From the NCBI RefSeq assembly GCF_029893805.1, contig NZ_JARXYP010000002.1:3534001-3598000 (forward strand): a stretch of 64,000 bases of DNA, given 5' to 3'. The translations under genes were made by a program, and so were the position numbers. The notes under the pieces were generated by a model. The model was not told the origin of the DNA. It searched no databases and saw only the letters and a list, made by a program, of their open reading frames with translations. The stretch is from Streptomyces sp. SAI-135. Its GTDB lineage: Bacteria > Actinomycetota > Actinomycetes > Streptomycetales > Streptomycetaceae. Positions 8,659-15,431 of this stretch are shown here, piece after piece. Numbering within the stretch: the stretch's first letter is position 1; each line of letters starts with the position of its first letter.

Positions 8659-9975
8659 TCACCACCGCTCCACGACGAACTCCGCGTTCATCGGCTGCAA
8701 GGCGAGGGCCGGGCGGGGGTGGACGGTGTCGGGGGTGTTGAGGCGCAGGCGGTGGGCGGACCAGACGGCGCCCAGGAGGAGCACGCTCTCGACGGTCGAC
8801 AGGGCGGCGCCCACGCAGGTGCGCGGCCCCAGACCGAAGGGGAAATAGGAGCCTCGGGGAATGGCGGACGTTTCTTTTTCGAGCCAGCGTTCCGGCCGGA
8901 AGACATCGGCTTCGGGCCAGTGACGCGGGTCCCGGTGGTTCACCCACTGGCTCACGGTGACCGTGGTTCCGGCCGGAATGAGATGGTCGCCGAGTTCCAC
9001 GTCCACCCGGGCGTCCCGGCTGGTTATCCAGACGGGCGAATACAAGCGGAGGGATTCCCTCAGCACCGCGTCGGTGAACGGCATCGCGTTGAGCAGTGCC
9101 ATTCCGCTCAGGTCTTCCGAGAGTGCCTTTTCGGCCTCCCCGTGGACGCGTTCCGCGGCATCGGGATGCTGTGCCAGCAATACGCTCGCCCACACCACGG
9201 CGTCATTGGTGGTCTCGAATCCGGCCATCAGCAGGGTGGCCAGCTCGTCACGGATCTCGTCGGCGCCCGGCGCCGGAGTGCCGTGCAGCAGCGCGTACAG
9301 GACGGGGGCCGCCCCGGGATCGGCGGCGGCCGGGGAGCGCGTGAGGTGCTCCAGGGTCGTGACGACCCGCTTGAGGTGGCGGCGGATCCGCAGCTTGGCC
9401 GGGGTGGGCACCCACTCAGGGAGCACCACCGGCGAGGTGGACAGGTCCATGATGGGCGCGACGAGCCCGGCGACGTCCGCGATCTCCGCGTCCGTGTACT
9501 CGGCGCCGAACATCAGCCGCGTGACCAGGCGCAGGGTGACGACGGAGACGTCCTGCTGCAGGTCGCGCACCTGACCGGGACGCCAGGAGGCCAGCATCCG
9601 CTCCGCCTGCGCCGGCATCGCCGCGGCTGCGGTGGCCGACAGGTCACGGCCGAAGGCACCGTGGATGCGTGCCCGGCGGAGTTTCCACTCCTCGCCGTCG
9701 CTGCTCATCGTGGACAGCGGCAGGGACTGCCGGCGGCCCGCGCGCCGGGTGCCCGGGCCCTGCTTGACGAAGTCCGACCCGCGGTCCACCAGCATGCGGA
9801 CCGCGTCCTCGGGGGAGGTCAGCAGCACGTTCCGCGGGCTCAGCCGGACCGCGTCGCCGTACTCCCTGGCGCACCGGGTGAGGAAGCCCAGCGGGTCCGC
9901 CGAGAAGTCCGGCAGATTTCCGAGCACCCGCCCTCCGTCGGGTCCCGGCATTTCGGCCGGCGTACGCAGCGCCAT
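8659..9975 (-). CDS. cytochrome P450, probable peptide-crosslinking enzyme
   Basis: A 438-residue P450. The oxygen-binding I-helix motif AGFETT is at 251-256, the K-helix ESLR at 307-310, an FRPERW block at 359-364, and the heme loop FGLGPRTCVG at 380-389 with Cys387 as heme ligand. All essential motifs are present. It is soluble (no membrane anchor) and needs a ferredoxin partner, which is not encoded nearby. It lies 99 bases downstream of a 27-residue peptide gene ending YMYY, with a stem-loop between. P450s in this setting form Tyr-Tyr or Tyr-Trp bonds in cittilin, biarylitide and related RiPPs, so crosslinking of the peptide tail is the working hypothesis. ATG 9975 has a GGGGG-type ribosome site. 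Confidence 0.9.
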   Translation of the reverse strand: MALRTPAEMPGPDGGRVLGNLPDFSADPLGFLTRCAREYGDAVRLSPRNVLLTSPEDAVRMLVDRGSDFVKQGPGTRRAGRRQSLPLSTMSSDGEEWKLRRARIHGAFGRDLSATAAAAMPAQAERMLASWRPGQVRDLQQDVSVVTLRLVTRLMFGAEYTDAEIADVAGLVAPIMDLSTSPVVLPEWVPTPAKLRIRRHLKRVVTTLEHLTRSPAAADPGAAPVLYALLHGTPAPGADEIRDELATLLMAGFETTNDAVVWASVLLAQHPDAAERVHGEAEKALSEDLSGMALLNAMPFTDAVLRESLRLYSPVWITSRDARVDVELGDHLIPAGTTVTVSQWVNHRDPRHWPEADVFRPERWLEKETSAIPRGSYFPFGLGPRTCVGAALSTVESVLLLGAVWSAHRLRLNTPDTVHPRPALALQPMNAEFVVERW

Positions 9976-10022
9976 CGCGCCCCCACGTGTCCGGAATTCG
10001 CAGCCGTCGCCTCAAGGAAACA

Positions 10023-10050
10023 CCGGGGCGCGGAAGTGTCCGCGCCCCGG
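10023..10050 (-). terminator. 12-bp stem-loop between peptide gene and P450
   Basis: CCGGGGCGCGGA (10023-10034) and TCCGCGCCCCGG (10039-10050) pair perfectly over 12 bases around a 4-base loop. On the minus strand it follows the peptide stop codon by 24 bases and is followed by a short T-rich run (TTTCCTT). It may act as a leaky terminator, or protect the upstream RNA, so that peptide is made in excess of P450. This layout is frequent in RiPP operons. Confidence 0.65.
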
Positions 10051-10074
10051 CATTTTCCGGTACCGCCCGTGCTC

Positions 10075-10158
10075 TCAGTAGTACATGTACGGAGCCGTGA
10101 GTCGGTCCTTGCGAGTGAGTCGAGCGAACAGTGCGCCCGTAAGAATCAGCTTACGCAT
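10075..10158 (-). CDS. putative RiPP precursor peptide, 27 aa, C-terminal YMYY
   Basis: ATG at 10158-10156 follows AGGGGG (complement of 10168-10173) with a 9-base spacer, a strong ribosome site. The frame encodes 27 residues, beginning MRKLILTGALF, with a basic middle (RLTRKDRLT), ending APYMYY and a TGA stop. A hydrophobic/basic leader and an aromatic tetrapeptide at the extreme C-terminus, directly upstream of a P450, match the plan of cittilin (core YIYY in Myxococcus). Residues 24-27 would be the core, with Tyr24, Tyr26 and Tyr27 available for biaryl or aryl-ether links. No dedicated peptidase is nearby, so leader removal would rely on general proteases. The gene itself is supported by ribosome site, promoter and position; the product is inferred. 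Confidence 0.75.
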   Translation of the reverse strand: MRKLILTGALFARLTRKDRLTAPYMYY

Positions 10159-10211
10159 AGCAATGCACCCCCTGGCATATAACCGGCGTAGTGGATCTAT
10201 GACACGGCGAG

Positions 10212-10238
10212 GCTATACAGCGCCCTTGACCCGGTCAA
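10212..10238 (-). promoter_or_regulatory. promoter of the peptide-P450 unit
   Basis: On the minus strand, TTGACC (complement of 10233-10238) and TATAGC (complement of 10212-10217) are separated by 15 bases and lie about 54 bases before the peptide ATG. The -35 is near-consensus; the spacer is short. This separates the peptide unit from the GNAT gene upstream on the same strand. Confidence 0.55.
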
Positions 10239-10241
10239 GGG
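10223..10241. promoter_or_regulatory. perfect 19-bp palindrome over the -35 box
   Basis: CCCTTGACC and GGTCAAGGG are perfect 9-base arms about a single central base. The dyad covers the -35 hexamer of the peptide promoter, so a repressor bound here would block transcription. It could alternatively be a stem-loop ending the upstream GNAT transcript, but there is no T-run. Confidence 0.5.
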
Positions 10242-10259
10242 TGCGAGAATCGCAGGACA

Positions 10260-10901
10260 TCAAGCGCCGGCCTTTGTGCGGGACACAAATCCGGCCACCC
10301 GTTCCTCCAGCCGTTCCCGGCATTGCGGCCACTCCTCGGCCGTGACGGAGAAGATCGCGGAGTCCCGCAGCAGCCCGTCCTCGCCCGGTGCCCAGGAGCG
10401 GGACCAGTTGCGCAGGACGCCCTCGAAGCGGGCGCCGACGCTCTGGATCGCGGCCCGCGAGCGGTCGTTGCGGGCGTCCGTCTTCAGGTCGACCCGCAGG
10501 ACGCCCCACTCCTCGAAGGCGTGCCGGAAGAGCAGCAGTTTGGCCTCGGCGTTGATGCCCGTGCCCTGCGCCGAGGCTCCCAGCCAGGTGAACCCGACCT
10601 CCACGGCGTCGAGTTGCTCCGGCGAGCGCCAGCAGCGCGGCTCCCAGAAGGACGTGGCCCCCACCGCCCGCCCCGTCGCCACCGAGAGCTGGGCGTAGGG
10701 CGCGAGCACTCCCGTCGCCGCCCGCGCGAGCTGCGCGTCGACATAGGCGCCGACCTCGTCGGCCCTGGGCACCCAGGTGTACGCGTACGTGCCGCGGTTC
10801 TCCTCCGCCGCCTCGGCCAGGTCCGCCGTGTGTCCGTGGTTCAGGGGTTCCAGGCGCACCAACTCGCCCTCAAGGACCGGCCCTTTCAGCTGGAAGCCCA
10901 C
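10260..10901 (-). CDS. GNAT acetyltransferase, RimJ/RimL type
   Basis: A 213-residue GNAT. It begins GFQLKGPVLEGELVRLEPLN and contains VGFTWLGASAQGTGINAEAK, with the acetyl-CoA loop, and VDLKTDARNDRSRAAIQSVGARFEGVLR, the RimJ/RimL signature for N-terminal or small-molecule acetylation. The reading frame runs far upstream, but GTG at 10901, preceded by GGGAG, gives the family start. It begins 7 bases after the aroA-like stop, so the two are probably translationally coupled. Confidence 0.8.
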   Translation of the reverse strand: MGFQLKGPVLEGELVRLEPLNHGHTADLAEAAEENRGTYAYTWVPRADEVGAYVDAQLARAATGVLAPYAQLSVATGRAVGATSFWEPRCWRSPEQLDAVEVGFTWLGASAQGTGINAEAKLLLFRHAFEEWGVLRVDLKTDARNDRSRAAIQSVGARFEGVLRNWSRSWAPGEDGLLRDSAIFSVTAEEWPQCRERLEERVAGFVSRTKAGA

Positions 10902-10908
10902 CGTCTCA

Positions 10909-12174
10909 TCAACTCCCGTTGCTCCTGCGCCACTCCGCGAACGCCTCGTGGAAACCGGGGAAAGTCTTGCGTACGCACCCGGGGTCGTCGAACGAGATTC
11001 CCGGCACCCGCAGGCCGGTGACCGCGAAGGACATGACGATGCGGTGGTCGCCGTACGTCCTGATCTCCGTGCCGGCCGAAGCGGCCGTCCCCGGGTGGAT
11101 CTCGATCCAGTCCGGTCCCGTCGACACCCGCACGCCGAGCCGCCGCAGGTTCTCCGCACAGGCTTCCAGGCGGTCGCACTCCTTGACCCGCGTGTTGGCC
11201 ACGTCCTCGATGCGGACCGGGGCGGAGGCGAAGGGGGCGATGGCCGCCAGGGTCGGCATGGTGTCCGAGATGTCGCGCATGGTGACCGTCAGTCCACGCA
11301 GTTCGCCGGTGCCCCGGACCGTGGTGGCCCCGGCGCCGACGGACACGTCCGCGCCCATCCGCCGCAGGACGTCCACGAAGCCGAGGTCGCCCTGGAGGGC
11401 GCCCGTGCCGAGGCCCGGGACCGTCACCGCGGCGCCCGGGGTCAGGGCCGCCGCCGCGAAGAAGTAGCTCGCGGTGGACGCGTCCGGCTCGATCGCGTAG
11501 GTCGTGGCGCGGTAGCCGCCCGGCGGGACCACGAACACGTCGCCCTCCCGGGCCACTTCCACCCCGAACGCCCGCATCATCGCGAGGGTGATCCCGACGT
11601 AGGGCGCCGAGACCAGGTCCGTGACCCGGATGCGCAGCCCCCGGCGGGTCAGGGGGCCGAGCAGCAGGAGTGCGGTGAGGTACTGGGAGGACTGGCCCGC
11701 GTCCAGCACCACGTCCCCGCCGTCGACGCCCGCCGCCCGCACGGTCAGCGGATGATGCCCCTCCGCCTCCTCGTGCCGCAGGTCCACCCCCAGGTCGCGC
11801 AGCGCGCGCGACAGCGGCAGCAGAGGTCGCCTGCGCATCTGGGGCGAGGCGTCGAAGCGGTAGGTGCCGTGGCCGGCCGCGGCCAGGGTGGGCAGGAAGC
11901 GGGCGGTCGTGGCGCCGTCCCGGCAGTACACGTCCGCCTCGGCGAGAGCCGGTCCCTGCGGACGGCCGTCCACCTGCCAGGTGTCGGGCGTACGGCCCAC
12001 CCGGTAGCCGAGTCGTACCAGGCCCTCGGCGAAGCCCTCCGTGTCGTCCGAGCGCAGGGGGTGCACGAGGGTGGTCACGCCGTCGGCCGCGGCGGCCAGG
12101 AAGAGGGCGCGGGCGGTGATGGACTTGGAGCCGGGCAGGGCGAGGGACCGCGGGGCGGGCGTGTCGACGGGCAT
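10909..12174 (-). CDS. aroA: 3-phosphoshikimate 1-carboxyvinyltransferase (EPSP synthase) paralogue
   Basis: A 421-residue EPSP synthase. The enzyme joins shikimate 3-phosphate and PEP in the aromatic pathway. It has LPGSKSITARALFLAAAADG at the N-terminus, RDISDTMPTLA with the catalytic-type Asp, NTRVKECDRLEA (Glu and Arg ligands), DHRIVMSFAV and DPGCVRKTFPGF (C-terminal Lys). The PEP/glyphosate loop is odd: it reads CRDGATTARF where most family members have GNAGT.xR, so Ala stands at the position of the conserved Gly96 (E. coli numbering). Streptomyces usually has another aroA elsewhere, so this may be a secondary copy. Start ATG 12174 gives the usual N-terminus. Confidence 0.85.
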   Translation of the reverse strand: MPVDTPAPRSLALPGSKSITARALFLAAAADGVTTLVHPLRSDDTEGFAEGLVRLGYRVGRTPDTWQVDGRPQGPALAEADVYCRDGATTARFLPTLAAAGHGTYRFDASPQMRRRPLLPLSRALRDLGVDLRHEEAEGHHPLTVRAAGVDGGDVVLDAGQSSQYLTALLLLGPLTRRGLRIRVTDLVSAPYVGITLAMMRAFGVEVAREGDVFVVPPGGYRATTYAIEPDASTASYFFAAAALTPGAAVTVPGLGTGALQGDLGFVDVLRRMGADVSVGAGATTVRGTGELRGLTVTMRDISDTMPTLAAIAPFASAPVRIEDVANTRVKECDRLEACAENLRRLGVRVSTGPDWIEIHPGTAASAGTEIRTYGDHRIVMSFAVTGLRVPGISFDDPGCVRKTFPGFHEAFAEWRRSNGS

Positions 12175-12233
12175 GCCCTCATGATCGCCGCCCGGCCGCC
12201 TCCGACGCCGGCACGTCCACGGGATGGACCCGG

Positions 12234-12491
12234 TCAGGCGCGCCGGCCGGGGCGTGGCCCCCGCTTCCACCGGTCGTCGGGCAGCGGCGCCCTGCGGTCC
12301 GTCTGCACCTGGATCTCGTAGTACGAGTCGGCCGCCGTGCCGTGGTACGCCTCGTCGTGTGCGGCCAGCGCCCCGCGCAGGCCTCCGCCCGCGGTACCCC
12401 GTCTGCGGACATGACCGGCCAGGGCGGTGAGGAGAGCGAGCACGACGGCGAGAGCTCCGACCACGGCCAGAAGCGGCAGCACAGGACCCAT
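12234..12491 (-). CDS. small membrane-anchored protein, unknown function
   Basis: 85 residues. One hydrophobic segment spans about residues 3-26 (LLAVVGALAVVLALLTALAG), then a charged tail contains YHGTAADSYYEIQVQTDRRAPLPDD. Probably an N-in single-pass or signal-anchored protein. It is upstream of, and on the same strand as, the aroA paralogue (60-base gap). I do not recognise the family. Start chosen at ATG 12491, which places the hydrophobic segment at the N-terminus. Confidence 0.6.
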   Translation of the reverse strand: MGPVLPLLAVVGALAVVLALLTALAGHVRRRGTAGGGLRGALAAHDEAYHGTAADSYYEIQVQTDRRAPLPDDRWKRGPRPGRRA

Positions 12492-12849
12492 ACGGCAACC
12501 GTACGCCGGACAAGTCGGCGTCTCGTCCGCCCCGTTGGCCCCGGCACCACCAACTTGCGGAAACCGGGCCGGAGGCGGGAACCCGGCCCGGCCCCCGCTC
12601 GTCCAATCCGCAAGCTGCCGGAGAGTCACCGCGGTACGGCGTCGGCCTCGCTGCTGGCTGCGAACGCTGACCAACCCTCTCCTCCGTACTGCGGCCGGCA
12701 GCACGCCGTCATCGGCGCGCCCCCCTCCAACTGCGCCGATGGCGGCCCCTTCCTGGTTACTGTGCACTCCCTTGACTGGCAGAAACTTCCCGGATATTGG
12801 TGACCCCACGGAAGTTTCCTTCAGCGGATCACCTCCGGAAGGAGCGCAC
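12492..12849. other. intergenic region with GH3 promoter and inverted repeat
   Basis: A 358-base divergent gap. I see no gene. Near its right end TTGACT (12773-12778) could be a -35 for the GH3 gene, followed at 12782-12818 by an inverted repeat described separately. The left half holds nothing I can name. Confidence 0.5.
12782..12818. promoter_or_regulatory. 9-bp inverted repeat before the GH3 gene
   Basis: GAAACTTCC (12782-12790) and GGAAGTTTC (12810-12818) are perfect inverted 9-base arms, 19 bases apart, ending 31 bases before the GTG start of the GH3 gene. It does not resemble the DasR site. Either a two-arm operator or a leader stem-loop. Confidence 0.4.
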
Positions 12850-14634
12850 GTGCCCTCCAGACGTACCGTCCTCGCCGCCACGGCAGGCGCCGCCGCAGCC
12901 CTCGCCGTCGGCGGGACCGCACACGCCGACGACCACAAGCTCCGCTCCCTCATCTCCCGTATGACGCTCGAGGAGAAGGTCGGCCAGCTCTTCGTGATGC
13001 GGGTCTACGGCCACTCCGCCACCGCCCCCGACCAGGCCGACATCGACGCCAACCTCAAGGAGATCGGCGTCCGCACGGCCGCCGAGATGATCGCCAGGTA
13101 CCGGGTGGGCGGGATCATCTACTTCACCTGGGCGCACAACACCCGTGACCCGCACCAGATCGCCGACCTCTCCAACGGCATCCAGCGGGCGTCGCTGGCA
13201 CAGCCGCGCGGGCTGCCGGTGCTCATCTCGACCGACCAGGAGCACGGGATCGTCTGCCGGGTCGGTGAGCCCGCCACCCTCTTCCCGGGGGCCATGGCCG
13301 TCGGCGCCGGCGGCTCGCGCAAGGACGCCCGCACCCTCGGCCGTATCGCCGGACAGGAGCTGCGGGCCCTCGGTATCCGGCAGAACTACTCCCCCGTGGC
13401 CGACGTCAACGTCAACCCGGCCAACCCGGTCATCGGCGTCCGCTCGTTCGGCTCCGAGGCCGGCGCGGTCGCCGGGCTCGTCTCCTCCGAGGTCGCCGGC
13501 TACCAGGGCGCGGGGGTCGCCGCGACCGCCAAGCACTTCCCCGGGCACGGGGACACCGCCGTCGACAGCCACTACGGGTTCCCTGTCATCACCCACAGCC
13601 GGGAGCTGTGGGAGAAGCTGGACGCCGTCCCCTTCCGGGCCGCGATCCGGGCCGGGATCGACTCGATCATGACCGCGCACATCCAGTTCCCGGCCCTCGA
13701 CGCCTCCGGCGACCCGGCCACCCTGTCCCGTCCGATCCTCACCGGCATCCTGCGCGGTGAACTCGGCTACGACGGGGTCGTGGTGACCGACTCCCTGGGC
13801 ATGGAGGGCGTCCGCACCAAGTACGGCGACGACCGCGTCCCCGTCCTCGCCCTCAAGGCGGGTGTCGACCAGCTCCTCAACCCGCCCTCCCTGGACGTGG
13901 CGTGGAACGCGGTCCTGAAGGCCGTACGGGACGGAGAGCTCACCGAGGCGCGCCTCGACGAGTCGATCCTGCGGATCCTGCGGCTCAAGTCCAGGCTGCG
14001 GCTCTTCGAGAACCCGTACGTCGGCCAGGACGGTGTCACCCGGACCGTCGGCACCCCGGCCCATCTCGCCGCGGCCGACCGGATCGCGGAGCGCACCACG
14101 ACCCTGCTGGTCAACGAGCGGCGGCTGCTGCCCCTGTCCCGCCGCACCCACCGCAGGCTGCTCGTGGTCGGCGCCGACCCCGCCTCCCCGTCCGGTACGA
14201 CGGGCCCGCCCACCGGAGTCCTGGCCGCCGCCCTGACCGAACTGGGCTTCACGGCCACCGCCCTGTCCACCGGTACGGCCCCCACGGCGGCCGTCGTCGA
14301 CCGGGCCGTCACGGCGGCACGCGACGCGGACGCGGTGATCGTGGGGACGTACAACATCACGGCCGCCCAGAAGACGCTCGTCGAGCAGCTCGTGGCGACC
14401 GGGAGGCCGGTGGTGGCCGTCGCGATCCGCAACCCCTACGACGTGGCCCAGCTGTCCGCCGTCCCCGCCTGCCTGGCGGCCTACTCCTGGACCGACGTCG
14501 AACTGCGGGCGGCCGCGCGGGTGATCGCCGGTGAGGCGGCACCGCGCGGGAGGCTGCCGGTGCCGGTGCAGCGGGCGGACGACCCGGCGAAGGTGCTGTA
14601 CCCCGTCGGGTACGGGCTGTCGTACGGCCGGTAG
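12850..14634 (+). CDS. exported glycoside hydrolase family 3 beta-N-acetylhexosaminidase
   Basis: A 594-residue secreted enzyme. The N-terminus SRRTVLAATAGAAAALAVGG is a twin-arginine-type signal ending near TAHA. The GH3 domain follows: FVMRVYGHS, KHFPGHGDTAVDSHYGFPVI (near residue 227, the NagZ signature with the His-Asp acid/base dyad) and VVTDSLGMEGV (near residue 313, nucleophile Asp). A C-terminal GH3 domain occupies the last 200 residues. NagZ-type enzymes remove GlcNAc from chitin or peptidoglycan fragments. GTG at 12850 has GGAAGGAG just upstream. Gene position and size resemble the GH3 NagZ-like gene of S. coelicolor. Confidence 0.88.
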   Translation: MPSRRTVLAATAGAAAALAVGGTAHADDHKLRSLISRMTLEEKVGQLFVMRVYGHSATAPDQADIDANLKEIGVRTAAEMIARYRVGGIIYFTWAHNTRDPHQIADLSNGIQRASLAQPRGLPVLISTDQEHGIVCRVGEPATLFPGAMAVGAGGSRKDARTLGRIAGQELRALGIRQNYSPVADVNVNPANPVIGVRSFGSEAGAVAGLVSSEVAGYQGAGVAATAKHFPGHGDTAVDSHYGFPVITHSRELWEKLDAVPFRAAIRAGIDSIMTAHIQFPALDASGDPATLSRPILTGILRGELGYDGVVVTDSLGMEGVRTKYGDDRVPVLALKAGVDQLLNPPSLDVAWNAVLKAVRDGELTEARLDESILRILRLKSRLRLFENPYVGQDGVTRTVGTPAHLAAADRIAERTTTLLVNERRLLPLSRRTHRRLLVVGADPASPSGTTGPPTGVLAAALTELGFTATALSTGTAPTAAVVDRAVTAARDADAVIVGTYNITAAQKTLVEQLVATGRPVVAVAIRNPYDVAQLSAVPACLAAYSWTDVELRAAARVIAGEAAPRGRLPVPVQRADDPAKVLYPVGYGLSYGR

Positions 14635-14761
14635 GGCGCGGGACGTAGTTCCCGTACGACTCACAACTCGCACATCACCCCGGAAAGGCGCAAAGGACCC
14701 CACACGTCTGGCGTGGCCCCGTCGCGACGGTCACGCTGGACGGCGGGGACGGTCCGGGGGG

Positions 14762-15406
14762 ATGGCGATGCGCGGGAAGAGCTTCACGGGGGTGGTGTGC
14801 GTACTGCCGGCGCTGCTCGCCGCCCTGCTGACGGGGTGCACCCAGCCGGCCGCCGGCGGACAGGACGAGGCACCGGCGGCGACGGCCTCCGTGTCGCCGT
14901 CCGCCCCCCGCGCCTCCGGATTCGGCGCGGTGTTCCTCGGGGTCGACGAGTGCAGTTCCTTCGGCAAGGCCAGCTTCACCGAGGTGCCCTGCACCAGTGA
15001 GCGGGCGGCGGCGCGGGTGGTGGCCCGGCACGACGGCACCACGACCGACGGGCCGCCGTGCCCGGGGACCACCGACTTCGTGCTGCACATCAGTGAGCAG
15101 AGCCGGATCTCCGACGAGGACGGCGACGGGGCTGTGCCCCAGGGGTACGCCTGCATGCGCAACCTGCAACCGCCGCACCCGGGCGATCCCGGCGGCGGGG
15201 GCGGGCCGCGGACCATCGTCGGCGACTGCGTGTACGGCTCGGGCAGCGGGCAGGTCAGGGAGACCGCCTGCGACGGAACGGGCGGCAGGCGGCCGCAGTA
15301 CAAGGTGGTGAAGGCGGTCGACGCGCGCAGCCGGTGCCCGCTGTCGACCGCCCTGTACGTCCAGCTCGGCGGCCCTCAACCGGTGGGCTGCGCCCGGCCG
15401 TTGTGA
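14762..15406 (+). CDS. putative lipoprotein, unknown function
   Basis: A 214-residue exported lipoprotein. The signal peptide ends in the lipobox LLTGC, followed by an Ala/Pro/Ser linker. The mature part is Cys-rich (DECSSFGK, EVPCTSER, DGPPCPGTTD, YACMRNL, VGDCVYG, ETACDG, SRCPLS), suggesting several disulfides and a small extracytoplasmic fold. I recall similar Streptomyces lipoproteins without known function. ATG at 14762 follows a GGGGGG ribosome site; a second ATG lies two codons on. Confidence 0.75.
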   Translation: MAMRGKSFTGVVCVLPALLAALLTGCTQPAAGGQDEAPAATASVSPSAPRASGFGAVFLGVDECSSFGKASFTEVPCTSERAAARVVARHDGTTTDGPPCPGTTDFVLHISEQSRISDEDGDGAVPQGYACMRNLQPPHPGDPGGGGGPRTIVGDCVYGSGSGQVRETACDGTGGRRPQYKVVKAVDARSRCPLSTALYVQLGGPQPVGCARPL

Positions 15407-15431
15407 TCCCCGGCCGGGCGCGGCGAGCGGA

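Noticed and set aside
10085..10345. 86-codon plus-strand frame over the peptide gene
   Set aside because: No ribosome site and no family; the opposite strand has a better start site, promoter and context.
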